DNA of 64,000 bases from JACVRW01 sp963825345 (GTDB lineage Bacteria > Actinomycetota > Thermoleophilia > Solirubrobacterales > Thermoleophilaceae): the NCBI GenBank assembly GCA_963825345.1, contig CAWGSQ010000012.1:558001-622000 (forward strand). Direction: 5' to 3'. A model generated the notes under the pieces. That model was not told the origin of the DNA and made no database searches. It was given only the letters and a program-made list of their open reading frames with translations. Each line of letters opens with the position of its first letter. Within the stretch, counting starts at the first letter, position 1. Both the position numbers and the translations under genes were made by a program. Positions 17,284 to 25,044 of the stretch are shown piece by piece.

Positions 17284-18708
17284 ATGGCCGACAGCCTCGG
17301 CAGCTACAAGGCGAAGCGCGACTTCGAGAAGACGCCTGAGCCGAAGGGACGCAAGCGCGGGAAGCCGAGCGAGGCGCGCTTCGTGGTTCAGGAGCACCAC
17401 GCCCGGCGACTCCACTGGGACCTGCGCCTTGAGCACGAGGGCACGCTCGCGTCCTGGGCGCTCCCCCGCGGCGTGCCCGAGCATCCGGATGAGAACCGCC
17501 TCGCCGTCCGCACCGAGGACCACCCGCTCGAGTACCTGGAGTTCGAGGGCGACATCCCCAAGGGCGAGTACGGCGCCGGCACGATGCTCGTCTGGGATCG
17601 CGGCACCTACGACGTGGAGAAGTTCCGCGACGACGAGGTGATCGCGACCTTCCACGGCGAGCGCCTGAGCGGGCGCTATGCGCTGTTCAGGACGCGTGAG
17701 ACGGATTGGATGATCCACCGCATGGATCCGCCTGCGGACCCGGCGTACGAGCCGTTCCCGGACCGCATCAAGCCGATGATGGCTCGCAGCGGCAGGCTGC
17801 CGCCGCGCGAGGAGCAGTTCGGCTTCGAGGTCAAGTGGGACGGGATCCGGACCGTCGCCTATTGCGACCACGGCCACATCGACCTCCAGGGCCGCAACCT
17901 CAGCGACTTCACGCCGCGCTACCCCGAGGTCCGCGAGCTGGCCCGCTCGCTCGGCGCGCGGCGGGTGGTGCTCGACGGCGAGATAGTGGCCTTCGACGAC
18001 GAGGGGCGGCCGAGCTTCGAGCGCCTTCAGGCGCGCATGCACCTGGCCTCCGACTCAGCCGTGCGGCGGCGCATGCGTGACATCCCCGCCACCTACATGA
18101 TCTTCGACCTGCTCTACCTCGACGGTCACTCCACGATGGCGCTCTCGTACGAGGAGCGCCGCAGCCTGCTCGAGCGGCTAGAGCTGGAGGGCCCGGCATG
18201 GCGGACGCCGTCGTACCACCGCGGCGAGGGCAGCGCCCTGCTCGAGGCCACCAAGCAGCACGGCATCGAGGGCGTCGTGGCGAAGAAGCTCGACTGCCCC
18301 TACCAGCCCGGCGTGCGCGCCACTCACTGGGTGAAGGTGAAGAACGTCCATACGCAGGACGTGGTGATCGGTGGCTGGACCCCCGGCGAGGGCGGGCGCT
18401 CGACGAGCCTGGGCTCGCTGGCCGTGGGGGTCATGGACGGCGACGAGCTCGTCTACAGCGGGAAGGTGGGCACCGGGTTCACCGAGCAGTCGCTTGCGCT
18501 CGTCAAGCGCGAGCTCGACCCGCTGCGCACCGACACCAGCCCGTTCAGCGGCCGCCAGCCGCCCAAGGGCACGATCTTCGTGGAGCCGCGCCTCGTTGCG
18601 CACGTCGAGTTCCGCGAGTGGACCAAGAGCGGGACGCTCCGCGCGCCCTCGTTCAAGGGCCTGCGACCGGACATATCGCCGCAGGAATGCGTGCGCGAGG
18701 AAGGTTAA
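17284..18708 (+). CDS. ligD: LigD-type enzyme: 3'-phosphoesterase plus ATP-dependent DNA ligase
   Basis: A 474-residue NHEJ enzyme. An N-terminal phosphoesterase domain (about 28-145) contains EHHARRLHWDLRLEHEG and a second conserved His in RTEDHPLEYLEFEG; it heals 3' ends. The ATP-dependent ligase domain (about 160-470) has the adenylation Lys184 in FEVKWDGIR, LDGEIVAFD, FDLLYLDG, GIEGVVAKK and THWVKVKN, then an OB fold. The polymerase domain that mycobacterial LigD carries at its N-terminus is a separate gene here (19594). Likely partner of the Ku encoded next. Confidence 0.93.
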   Translation: MADSLGSYKAKRDFEKTPEPKGRKRGKPSEARFVVQEHHARRLHWDLRLEHEGTLASWALPRGVPEHPDENRLAVRTEDHPLEYLEFEGDIPKGEYGAGTMLVWDRGTYDVEKFRDDEVIATFHGERLSGRYALFRTRETDWMIHRMDPPADPAYEPFPDRIKPMMARSGRLPPREEQFGFEVKWDGIRTVAYCDHGHIDLQGRNLSDFTPRYPEVRELARSLGARRVVLDGEIVAFDDEGRPSFERLQARMHLASDSAVRRRMRDIPATYMIFDLLYLDGHSTMALSYEERRSLLERLELEGPAWRTPSYHRGEGSALLEATKQHGIEGVVAKKLDCPYQPGVRATHWVKVKNVHTQDVVIGGWTPGEGGRSTSLGSLAVGVMDGDELVYSGKVGTGFTEQSLALVKRELDPLRTDTSPFSGRQPPKGTIFVEPRLVAHVEFREWTKSGTLRAPSFKGLRPDISPQECVREEG

Positions 18709-18723
18709 GAGGCCGCGTGTGGG

Positions 18724-18729
18724 TACCTT
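18724..18729 (+). promoter_or_regulatory. Candidate internal -10 element for ku
   Basis: TACCTT, 6 nt before the ATG at 18736. The sequence just upstream also reads GTTA-N13-GGGTAC, a weak SigF-like match. Confidence 0.35.
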
Positions 18730-18735
18730 TGAGGC

Positions 18736-19593
18736 ATGCCACGCGCAATTTGGAGCGGTGCGATCAGCTTCGGACTGGTCAACATCCCCGTCAAGCTCTA
18801 CAGCGCGGTCTCGCGTAAGACCGTCAGGTTCCACCAGATCGACGCCGAGTCGGGCCAGCGCATCCGCCAGCAGCGGGTGAACCCTGGCTCCGGCGAGGAG
18901 GTCCCCTACGAGCAGATCGTCAAGGGCTATGAGATCAGCCCGGACCGCTACGTGACGATCACGCCCGAGGAGCTGGAGTCGCTCGAGCCGCAGAAGACCC
19001 GCACGATCGACATCGAGGAGTTCGTGGACCTCGAGCAGATCGACCCGATCTATTACGACCACCCGTACTACCTCGCTCCCGACAAGGGAGCGGCGAAGGC
19101 GTACAAGCTGCTGCTCGACGCGATGGAGGAGGCCGACAAGGTCGCCATCGCACGGGTGGTGATTCGCTCGAAGGAGAACCTCGTGGCGCTGCGCTCCTAC
19201 AGGGGAGCGATCACGCTGGAGACGATGCTGTTCCCCGACGAGGTGACGCAGCCGGAGTCGATCGAGGAGCTGGCGGCGGTGGACGGCGACGTGAAGACCA
19301 CCAAGCGCGAGCTCGACATGGCCAAGCAGCTGATCGAGTCGCTCTCGGCTGACTTCGACCCGAGCGGATACCGCGACGAATACCGCGAGCGCGTGCTCGA
19401 CCTGATCGAGCGCAAGGCCGCCGGCGAGACGATCACCATCGAGGAGCCCGTCGCCGAGAAGAAGGAGGTCCCCGACCTCATGGCGGCCCTCGAGGCGTCG
19501 ATCTCGGCTTCCAAGAGTCCGCCGAAGAAGAAGGCCGCATCGAAGAGCAACGGTTCGGGCACGAAAAAGAAGAAGACAGCAGCGAAGAAGTAG
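18736..19593 (+). CDS. ku: Ku DNA-end-binding protein
   Basis: A 285-residue bacterial Ku homodimer subunit that rings broken DNA ends and recruits LigD. It begins with the family hallmark PRAIWSGAISFGLVNIPVKL. The beta-barrel core follows through DPIYYDHPYYLAPD and RVVIRSKENLVALR, and the RDEYRERVLDLIERK helix matches the minimal Ku domain. The last 40 residues are a Lys/Ser-rich tail, as in several actinobacterial Ku proteins where such tails bind DNA and aid bridging. It lies 27 bp after the ligase gene and its stop abuts the polymerase start. Confidence 0.95.
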   Translation: MPRAIWSGAISFGLVNIPVKLYSAVSRKTVRFHQIDAESGQRIRQQRVNPGSGEEVPYEQIVKGYEISPDRYVTITPEELESLEPQKTRTIDIEEFVDLEQIDPIYYDHPYYLAPDKGAAKAYKLLLDAMEEADKVAIARVVIRSKENLVALRSYRGAITLETMLFPDEVTQPESIEELAAVDGDVKTTKRELDMAKQLIESLSADFDPSGYRDEYRERVLDLIERKAAGETITIEEPVAEKKEVPDLMAALEASISASKSPPKKKAASKSNGSGTKKKKTAAKK

Positions 19594-20490
19594 GTGGCCC
19601 AGCGCGTCGAGGTTGAAGTCGAGGGCCGCCGGCTCTCGCTCTCAAACCTGGACAAGGTGATGTACCCGGCCAGCGGGTTCACCAAGGGCCAGGTGATCGA
19701 CTACTACACGCGTGTCGCACCCGTTCTCGTACCGCATCTCCGGGACCGCCCGCTGACCCTGAAGCGCTACCCGAACGGCGTGGAGGGCGGGCACTTCTAC
19801 GAGAAGCAGTGCCCCTCCCACCGTCCCGACTGGGTGCGTAGCGAGCCGGTCGAGCTGAGCAGCAAGACGATCCAGTTCTGCATCTGCGACGACCTGCCCA
19901 CGATCGTCTGGCTCGCGAACCTGGCGGACCTGGAACTGCACCCTTCGCTCTCGAAGGTGCCCGAGGTGGAGCGGCCGACGATCATGGCCTTCGACCTCGA
20001 CCCGGGGCCGCCAGCGGCCATCGCCGAGTGCTGCGAGGTCGCGCTGATCCTGCGCGACGCGCTCAGCCGGATCGGGCTGGAGTCGTTCGCCAAGACGTCG
20101 GGCTCGAAGGGCATCCAGGTCTACGTGCCGCTGAACGTGGATGACGTGGACTACGACCACGGCACCAAGAGGCTCTCCCAGGCGCTGGCCCGCCACCTCG
20201 AGGCGGAGCATCCGAAACTGATCGTCTCCAGCCAGAAGAAGGAGTTGCGCAGGGGCAAGGTGCTGATCGACTGGAGCCAGAACGACGAGCACAAGACCAC
20301 CGTCTCGGTCTACTCCCTGCGCGCGCGCGAGCAACCGACCGTCTCGACCCCGCTCGACTGGGACGAGGTGGAGGCGGCCGACCCCGACGCGCTCGTGTTC
20401 GAAGCTGGCGACGTGCTCGAGCGCGTGGAGGAGCGCGGCGACCTGTTCGCGCCGGTGCTGGACCTGGAGCAGCGGTTGCCGGACCTCTGA
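19594..20490 (+). CDS. LigD-type polymerase domain protein (NHEJ primase-polymerase)
   Basis: A 298-residue archaeo-eukaryotic primase-type polymerase that fills gaps and adds nucleotides at breaks. KVMYPASGFTKGQVIDYYTR at about 21-40 is the conserved N-terminal segment. FDLDPGPPA at 133-141 gives catalytic D134 and D136. SGSKGIQVYVPL and LIDWSQNDEHKTTVSVYSLR supply the rest of the active site. It is a stand-alone version of the polymerase part of LigD. The GTG start follows the Ku stop with no gap, so translation is probably coupled. Confidence 0.92.
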   Translation: MAQRVEVEVEGRRLSLSNLDKVMYPASGFTKGQVIDYYTRVAPVLVPHLRDRPLTLKRYPNGVEGGHFYEKQCPSHRPDWVRSEPVELSSKTIQFCICDDLPTIVWLANLADLELHPSLSKVPEVERPTIMAFDLDPGPPAAIAECCEVALILRDALSRIGLESFAKTSGSKGIQVYVPLNVDDVDYDHGTKRLSQALARHLEAEHPKLIVSSQKKELRRGKVLIDWSQNDEHKTTVSVYSLRAREQPTVSTPLDWDEVEAADPDALVFEAGDVLERVEERGDLFAPVLDLEQRLPDL

Positions 20491-20495
20491 GCGGG

Positions 20496-20501
20496 TACCG
20501 T
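20496..20501 (+). promoter_or_regulatory. Candidate -10 element for the DUF2342 gene
   Basis: TACCGT, 10 nt before the ATG at 20512. A GTTG-N15-GGGTAC pattern overlaps it, so a SigF-like reading is also possible. Confidence 0.4.
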
Positions 20502-20511
20502 TCGGGGACGA

Positions 20512-21561
20512 ATGGTCGATTGGTCCCTTGCCCAGCAGGTCGCTCGCTTGGCTGCGGGGCAGGGCACTGAGGACGCGGTCCCATTCGATGCGGTGGCCCT
20601 CTCGGCCGAGATGGAGGGGCCTGTGGCGGGCTACACGGGCCTTGTGCTCTCGACGCCGATGCCGCCAGCCGAGGTGGTAACCCGCGCCGAGTGGGCCACG
20701 ACGAACCTCGACTCGCTGTCGCACATCCTCGATCCCGTCGCCGCCCGGCTGGACGACCGGCTCGCGTTTGCGGGCCCGCTGGCGGGCGCGCTCCGGATCG
20801 GAGCGTCCGCCACCGTGGCGGCCGAGGCCGGCCTCGTGATGGGCTACCTGTCCTCGCGGGTGCTCGGCCAGTACGACGTTTCGCTGCTCGGCGGCGACAC
20901 CGATCCGCGCCTCCTGTTCGTCGGCCAGAACCTGGCCGGCGCGGTCCGCGACCTCGATGTGGACGCCGACTCCTTCGGCCGCTGGATCTGCGCGCACGAG
21001 CTCACGCACGTGTTCCAGTTCCAGGGTGTGCCGTGGCTGCGGGAGCACGTGAGCGGCCTGCTGCGCCGCTATGTCTCCACGCTGGACGTCCGCATCCAAA
21101 GGGGCTCGGCGGGCGGGCTGCCGTCGCTGCCTGATCCCGGGCGTTTGGTCGAGGCGTTCCGAGAGGGTGGGCTCGCTGCGCTCGTGCAGAATCCGGAACA
21201 GCGGGCTTTGATGGATGAGATCCAGGCGACCATGTCTGTCATCGAGGGGTATTCCGAGCACGTGATGGATGCGATCGCCGCTGAGGTCATTCCTGACCAC
21301 GAGAAGCTGCGGGCCGCGATGGACCGGCGCCGGCGCAGCCGCTCCGCCCCGCAGAGGATCGTCGAGCGCCTGCTGGGCTTCGACGTCAAATTGCGCCAGT
21401 ACGAGCAGGGCAAGCAGTTCGCGGACGCCGTGGCGGAGTTGGCCGGCATCGAGGGACTCAACCGCGTGTGGTCGTCCCCTGAAGCGCTCCCGAGCGCCGG
21501 CGAACTGCAGCATCCAAGGCAGTGGCTCGAGCGCACCGAGCCCGCCGCCAGCGCCGCCTAG
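20512..21561 (+). CDS. DUF2342 zinc metalloprotease-like protein
   Basis: A 349-residue protein of the actinobacterial family often annotated as a coenzyme F420 biosynthesis-associated protein or putative hydrolase. CAHELTHVFQFQ contains an HExxH zinc motif (H162, E163, H166). A downstream Glu in IEGYSEHVMD may be the third ligand, as in minigluzincin-type peptidases. Family marks include PVDWSLAxx-like start, VGQNLAGAVRDLDVD and PDPGRLVEAFREGG. No signal peptide. Substrate unknown; the F420 link rests on gene neighbourhoods in other genomes and is not supported by neighbours here. Confidence 0.8.
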   Translation: MVDWSLAQQVARLAAGQGTEDAVPFDAVALSAEMEGPVAGYTGLVLSTPMPPAEVVTRAEWATTNLDSLSHILDPVAARLDDRLAFAGPLAGALRIGASATVAAEAGLVMGYLSSRVLGQYDVSLLGGDTDPRLLFVGQNLAGAVRDLDVDADSFGRWICAHELTHVFQFQGVPWLREHVSGLLRRYVSTLDVRIQRGSAGGLPSLPDPGRLVEAFREGGLAALVQNPEQRALMDEIQATMSVIEGYSEHVMDAIAAEVIPDHEKLRAAMDRRRRSRSAPQRIVERLLGFDVKLRQYEQGKQFADAVAELAGIEGLNRVWSSPEALPSAGELQHPRQWLERTEPAASAA

Positions 21562-21591
21562 ATCCCCCGCCAGATCCCCCGCACCGCCACT

Positions 21592-21652
21592 CCAGGGCCG
21601 GTGCCGCAGCTTCTTCATGACATTGATGAATTTCCTGCGGCACCCGTCCTGG
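21592..21652. terminator. Long nested inverted repeat after the DUF2342 gene
   Basis: GGTGCCGCAG (21600-21609) is perfectly complementary to CTGCGGCACC (21635-21644). Inside lie TTCAT and ATGAA; outside lie CCAGG (21592-21596) and CCTGG (21648-21652). The structure could be a strong terminator or a structured RNA. No long T run follows. Confidence 0.5.
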
Positions 21653-21717
21653 CTGGGCCTTCGGCGCTGTCGTAGAGGCAAGTGCCGTCTGCAACGTGTA
21701 ACGGATGCGCCTACGAG

Positions 21718-21743
21718 GTTTACGTACATGTGTTCGTAGGTAT
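21718..21743 (+). promoter_or_regulatory. SigF/SigB-like promoter of the basic-protein gene
   Basis: GTTT at 21718-21721, a 16-bp spacer and AGGTAT at 21738-21743. TATACT (21741-21746) within the same site could also act as a housekeeping -10. About 80 nt of leader follow, unusually AT-rich for this window. Confidence 0.45.
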
Positions 21744-21827
21744 ACTCCTATGGAAGTTAAATCTAATAAGGTTCCAGTTCCCCCGAGGATGCCGTCCAGA
21801 TCGAGGACGGGAAGGAGAGTCAACACA

Positions 21828-22349
21828 ATGGCTACCCAGACGCAGACCCAGCGCAAGGCCACTGCCCAGAAGGCTGCTGCTACGCGCCGTGCAAACGCCG
21901 CCAAGCGCAGTCGTTCGGCCAAGAAGGCCGCCGAGACCCGCGCCCAGGCGCAGCTGAACACCCTTCAGGTCGTCCAGCTGCAGGCCGAGCGCGCCGCGCT
22001 CGTGCCGGTCGGTGCCGCGCTCACCGCGCGTGACGCCGTGGTCGAGGCCGTGAAGCCCTACGTTGCTGGTCGCGAGAGCGCCGAGAAGGAGCTCGAGAAG
22101 GTCGGCAAGCGCGTGCAGGTCAACCTGAAGAGGTTCGAGCGCCGCGGCTCGACGGCCCGCAACCGCGCAGTGCGTGAGGTCAAGCGCACCCGGACCCGCG
22201 TGGAGCGCGAGCTCCGCCAGCGTCGCACCAAGGCCGTGCGCACGGTGAAGCAGAACCGTCGCGAGGCCGAGCGCCAGGTGAAGTCGACCCGTCGCGAGGT
22301 CGAGCGTCAGGCCGGCAACATCGTGCAGCGCGTGTCGTCGCTCGCCTAA
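21828..22349 (+). CDS. Lysine/arginine-rich histone-like or phasin-like protein
   Basis: A 173-residue, very basic, low-complexity protein that I do not recognise as a named family. The first 45 residues are Ala/Lys/Arg-rich (KATAQKAAATRRANAAKRSR), like actinobacterial nucleoid protein tails. The centre (about 55-100) is a more regular helix. The rest is an Arg/Lys/Glu coiled coil (VKRTRTRVERELRQRR). It could bind DNA or coat polyester granules. ATG 21828 follows a good GAAGGAGA ribosome site, and a long AT-rich leader with a SigF-like promoter suggests stress or stationary-phase expression. Hairpins follow the stop. Confidence 0.7.
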   Translation: MATQTQTQRKATAQKAAATRRANAAKRSRSAKKAAETRAQAQLNTLQVVQLQAERAALVPVGAALTARDAVVEAVKPYVAGRESAEKELEKVGKRVQVNLKRFERRGSTARNRAVREVKRTRTRVERELRQRRTKAVRTVKQNRREAERQVKSTRREVERQAGNIVQRVSSLA

Positions 22350-22394
22350 ACCCGGCGGCTGACTTACCCCCGGTCGCAGGAGAGAGCGGCCGGG

Positions 22395-22440
22395 GAGAGA
22401 CTGCCGGCCAAATATTCGCCGGCAGTGTGCAGTATCTCTC
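22395..22440 (+). terminator. Hairpin downstream of the basic-protein gene
   Basis: CTGCCGGC (22401-22408) pairs with GCCGGCAG (22418-22425) around the loop CAAATATTC. Outer GAGAGA and TCTCTC tracts can extend the stem. Confidence 0.45.
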
Positions 22441-22452
22441 CTCCCTCACCAG

Positions 22453-22484
22453 CGCCGTCCCTTATGGGGCGGCGTTGGTTCTTT
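22453..22484 (+). terminator. Likely intrinsic terminator
   Basis: CGCCGTCCC (22453-22461) and GGGGCGGCG (22466-22474) form a 9-bp stem (one G-U pair) with a TTAT loop, followed by the T-rich TTGGTTCTTT. It is placed to end transcription of the basic-protein gene before mrp. Confidence 0.6.
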
Positions 22485-22513
22485 CGGGACCCGCTTTGCT
22501 TAACTGGACTCGG

Positions 22514-23659
22514 ATGCCTACGCGTGAACAGATCGAGGACGCACTCCGGGGAGTAATCGACCCCGAGCTGCGCAAGGACATCGTGACCCTTGGCATGGTG
22601 CGCTCGATCGAGCAGCCCGAGGAGGGCACGGTGAACGTGATCGTGTCGCTCACCACCGCGGGTTGCCCTATTCGCAACCACTTCCAGACTGCGGTGGCCG
22701 AGAAGGTCCAGGCGCTCGGCGTCTCGCACGTGAACGTGACCTTCGACGTACTGTCGGACTCCGAGAAGCAGACGCTCGCGCAGCGCCTCGGTCGCAACGG
22801 CGGTCTGCCGCAGGGCGCGCTCGCCGCGGTCAAGAACGTGATCTGCATCGGCTCCGGCAAGGGCGGGGTGGGCAAGTCCACCGTGACCACCAACCTCGCT
22901 GCCGCCCTCCAGGCCGAGGGTCAGCGCGCCGCCGCGCTCGACGCGGACGTGTGGGGCTACTCGATCCCGCGCATGCTCGGCGTGCACGGCCGCCCGAAGG
23001 TGTCGGCCGACCGCAAGATTCTCCCGCTCGAGGGGCCAGCCGGGGTGAAGGCGATCTCGATCGAGTTCTTCCTGAACGAGCGCGACCAGGCAATCACCTG
23101 GCGCGGGCCAATGCTCCACAAGGCGATTCGCCAGTTCCTCGAGGACGTGGACTGGGGCGAGCTCGACTACCTCCTGATCGACCTTCCGCCGGGCACCGGC
23201 GACGTCTCGATGACGCTCGCGCAGCTGCTGCCTCAGGCGAAGTTCGTGATTGTGACGACGCCGCAGCCGGCCGCCCAGAAGGTGGCGGCACGCGCCGCCG
23301 AGACGGCCCTGCGCTTCGACCTCGAGATCGCCGGAGTGATCGAGAACATGTCCGGCTTCACCACGCCCAGCGGCGAGCGCTTCACGATCTTCGGCGAGGG
23401 CGGCGGGCAGCTACTCGCCGACGAGCTCGACGTGCCGCTGCTCGGCAAGATCCCGCTCCAGGAGGAGCTCAGGATCTGCGCCGATGAGGGCACGCCGCTC
23501 GTGCTCGAGGATCCGGACGCTCCCGCGTCCCAGGCCCTCTACCACGCCGCCCGCGGCATCATCGCCGCCACGCCGCAGCAGCTCGGAGTGCTCCAGGAGC
23601 CCTCGGGGCCGCCGATGCCGGAGATCACCGGCACGGCGCTGCCGATGGCAAGCAGCTAG
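22514..23659 (+). CDS. mrp: Mrp/NBP35-family ATPase (Fe-S cluster carrier or scaffold type)
   Basis: A 381-residue protein. A MIP18 (DUF59) domain is at about 4-80 (VIDPELRKDIVTLGMV). The P-loop ATPase has the deviant Walker A GSGKGGVGKS at 113-122, LDADVWGYS and LLIDLPPGTGD. ApbC/Mrp proteins transfer Fe-S clusters to apo-proteins. The CxxC that usually binds the cluster near the C-terminus is replaced by TTPSG (283-287) in ENMSGFTTPSGERF; I recall similar losses in other actinobacterial Mrp proteins. ATG 22514 starts at the domain boundary. The convergent ferredoxin gene ends 15 bp away. Confidence 0.9.
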   Translation: MPTREQIEDALRGVIDPELRKDIVTLGMVRSIEQPEEGTVNVIVSLTTAGCPIRNHFQTAVAEKVQALGVSHVNVTFDVLSDSEKQTLAQRLGRNGGLPQGALAAVKNVICIGSGKGGVGKSTVTTNLAAALQAEGQRAAALDADVWGYSIPRMLGVHGRPKVSADRKILPLEGPAGVKAISIEFFLNERDQAITWRGPMLHKAIRQFLEDVDWGELDYLLIDLPPGTGDVSMTLAQLLPQAKFVIVTTPQPAAQKVAARAAETALRFDLEIAGVIENMSGFTTPSGERFTIFGEGGGQLLADELDVPLLGKIPLQEELRICADEGTPLVLEDPDAPASQALYHAARGIIAATPQQLGVLQEPSGPPMPEITGTALPMASS

Positions 23660-23674
23660 ACCGCCCGGAGCGCG

Positions 23675-23941
23675 CTAGGCGCTCTGCTTGAAGTAGTCGG
23701 CGTTGATCTGGATGTACGGCTGCCACTCGTCGGGCAGCTGATCCTCGGCAAAACATGCGTCCACGGGGCAGGCCTCGACGCAGGCGTCGCAGTCGATGCA
23801 CTCCTCCGGGTCGATGTAGAGCTGCGTAACCGCGTCGTAGTCGGGCTCGTCGGGCGTCGGATGGATGCAGTCGACGGGGCAAACCTCCACACAGGAGTTG
23901 TCCTTGGTGTCGATGCAGGGTTCGGCGATGACGTAAGCCAC
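23675..23941 (-). CDS. fdxA: 7Fe ferredoxin ([3Fe-4S][4Fe-4S])
   Basis: An 88-residue soluble electron carrier. Cys at 9, 17, 21 and 25 form the first cluster set, with the long CxxxxxxxC gap typical of a 3Fe-4S site. Cys at 48, 51, 54 and 58 (CIDCDACVEACP) form the second, standard 4Fe-4S set. The length and the start AYVIAEPCIDTKDNSCVEV are those of actinobacterial FdxA. GTG 23941 sits behind a clear AAGGAGA ribosome site. Its redox partner is not visible here. Confidence 0.92.
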   Translation of the reverse strand: MAYVIAEPCIDTKDNSCVEVCPVDCIHPTPDEPDYDAVTQLYIDPEECIDCDACVEACPVDACFAEDQLPDEWQPYIQINADYFKQSA

Positions 23942-24006
23942 TGGTCTCCTTCTCGTGTCCAAAAGCGCCTGGGCGCGAGGGACGCGCATTGTAACGGGGG
24001 GCCTCC

Positions 24007-25044
24007 ATGGCCGAACCACCGTCAGTACGTAGTCTCCGGCAGGTGGCGGCGCCCCGCGAGCCCGATCCGTTCCTCGATACCTTCACCGGCCTGGTGGCCG
24101 CCCGCGCTGTCACGAGCGCCACCATGCTCGGGATCTTCGATTCCCTCCAGGAGGCGCCGGCGCCCGCTGACGAGCTGGCCGAGCGACTTGGGCTCGACGC
24201 CCTCGGCGCCGACACGCTTCTCACGACCCTCTTGACGCTCGGCTACGTGGAGCTCGACGGCGACCAGTTCCGGAATTCCGAGGTGAGCGCGCGGCTGCTC
24301 GTGCGCGACTCGCCCGAGTCGATAGCCACGTTCGTCGGCGACCAGGGCGACCTCCACTGGCAGGTGCTCGACCTGCTCCCGGACGCGCTTCGCACCGGGC
24401 GCCCGTACGCAATGCACGAGGAGCGCCGCGACGACGGCGAGCGCTGGGAGGCATACATACGCGGGCTGTTCGAGATCTCACGCGCCGAGCACGCGGCGAA
24501 CGCCGCGCTTGTGCAGGTCGAGGACCCGCGCCTGATGGTCGACGTGGCGGGCGGGCACGGCGCCTTCTCGATGGCGATGTGCGACCGCCACCCGACCCTC
24601 GCCGCGACCGTGCTTGACCTCGCACCCAGTGTGGAGGTCGGCCGGCAGATAGTGGCGGAGCAGGGCTATTCCGAGCGCATCTCATTCCGCGAGGGCGACG
24701 TGTTCGAGCTTGGCCTCGGCGATGCCGACAGTCTCGATGTGGTCTCGGTCTTCAACCTCGCCCACCACCTGCCCGAGGAGCGCAACCGCGAGCTCTGCCG
24801 GCTGGCGCGTGCGGCACTGCGGCCGGGCGGCTGCATGGCAATGGGCGACTCCGCGCGGCCGGAGCCCGGCGAGGCGGTCTCGGAGCACGGCGCGATCTCG
24901 AGCCTGCTCTTCTACGCGTGGAGCCATAGCCGCAACTTCACGCCGTCCGAGATCCGGGGCTGGATGGAGGAGGCCGGCTTCAGCGAGGTGGAGGCGCACC
25001 GCAACGATCGCTCGCCCTGGCGCATGGTGGTGGTCGGGCGGTGA
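24007..25044 (+). CDS. SAM-dependent O-methyltransferase (family 2 type)
   Basis: A 345-residue protein. An N-terminal winged-helix dimerisation domain (about 20-105: FTGLVAARAVTSATMLGIFD, LTLGYVELDGDQFRNS) precedes a Rossmann methyltransferase domain. The latter has VDVAGGHGAFSMAM (SAM motif I), VLDLAPSVEVG and EGDVFELGLGDADS, and an FNLAHHLPEE segment where O-methyltransferases keep a catalytic His. This is the class that methylates hydroxyls of small aromatic or polyketide-like molecules; the substrate is unknown. Its stop overlaps the next start by 4 bp, so the pair probably acts together. Confidence 0.82.
   Translation: MAEPPSVRSLRQVAAPREPDPFLDTFTGLVAARAVTSATMLGIFDSLQEAPAPADELAERLGLDALGADTLLTTLLTLGYVELDGDQFRNSEVSARLLVRDSPESIATFVGDQGDLHWQVLDLLPDALRTGRPYAMHEERRDDGERWEAYIRGLFEISRAEHAANAALVQVEDPRLMVDVAGGHGAFSMAMCDRHPTLAATVLDLAPSVEVGRQIVAEQGYSERISFREGDVFELGLGDADSLDVVSVFNLAHHLPEERNRELCRLARAALRPGGCMAMGDSARPEPGEAVSEHGAISSLLFYAWSHSRNFTPSEIRGWMEEAGFSEVEAHRNDRSPWRMVVVGR

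Noticed and set aside
19642..21729. A 695-codon minus-strand frame across the polymerase and DUF2342 genes
   Set aside because: Crosses two well-supported genes and has shadow composition.
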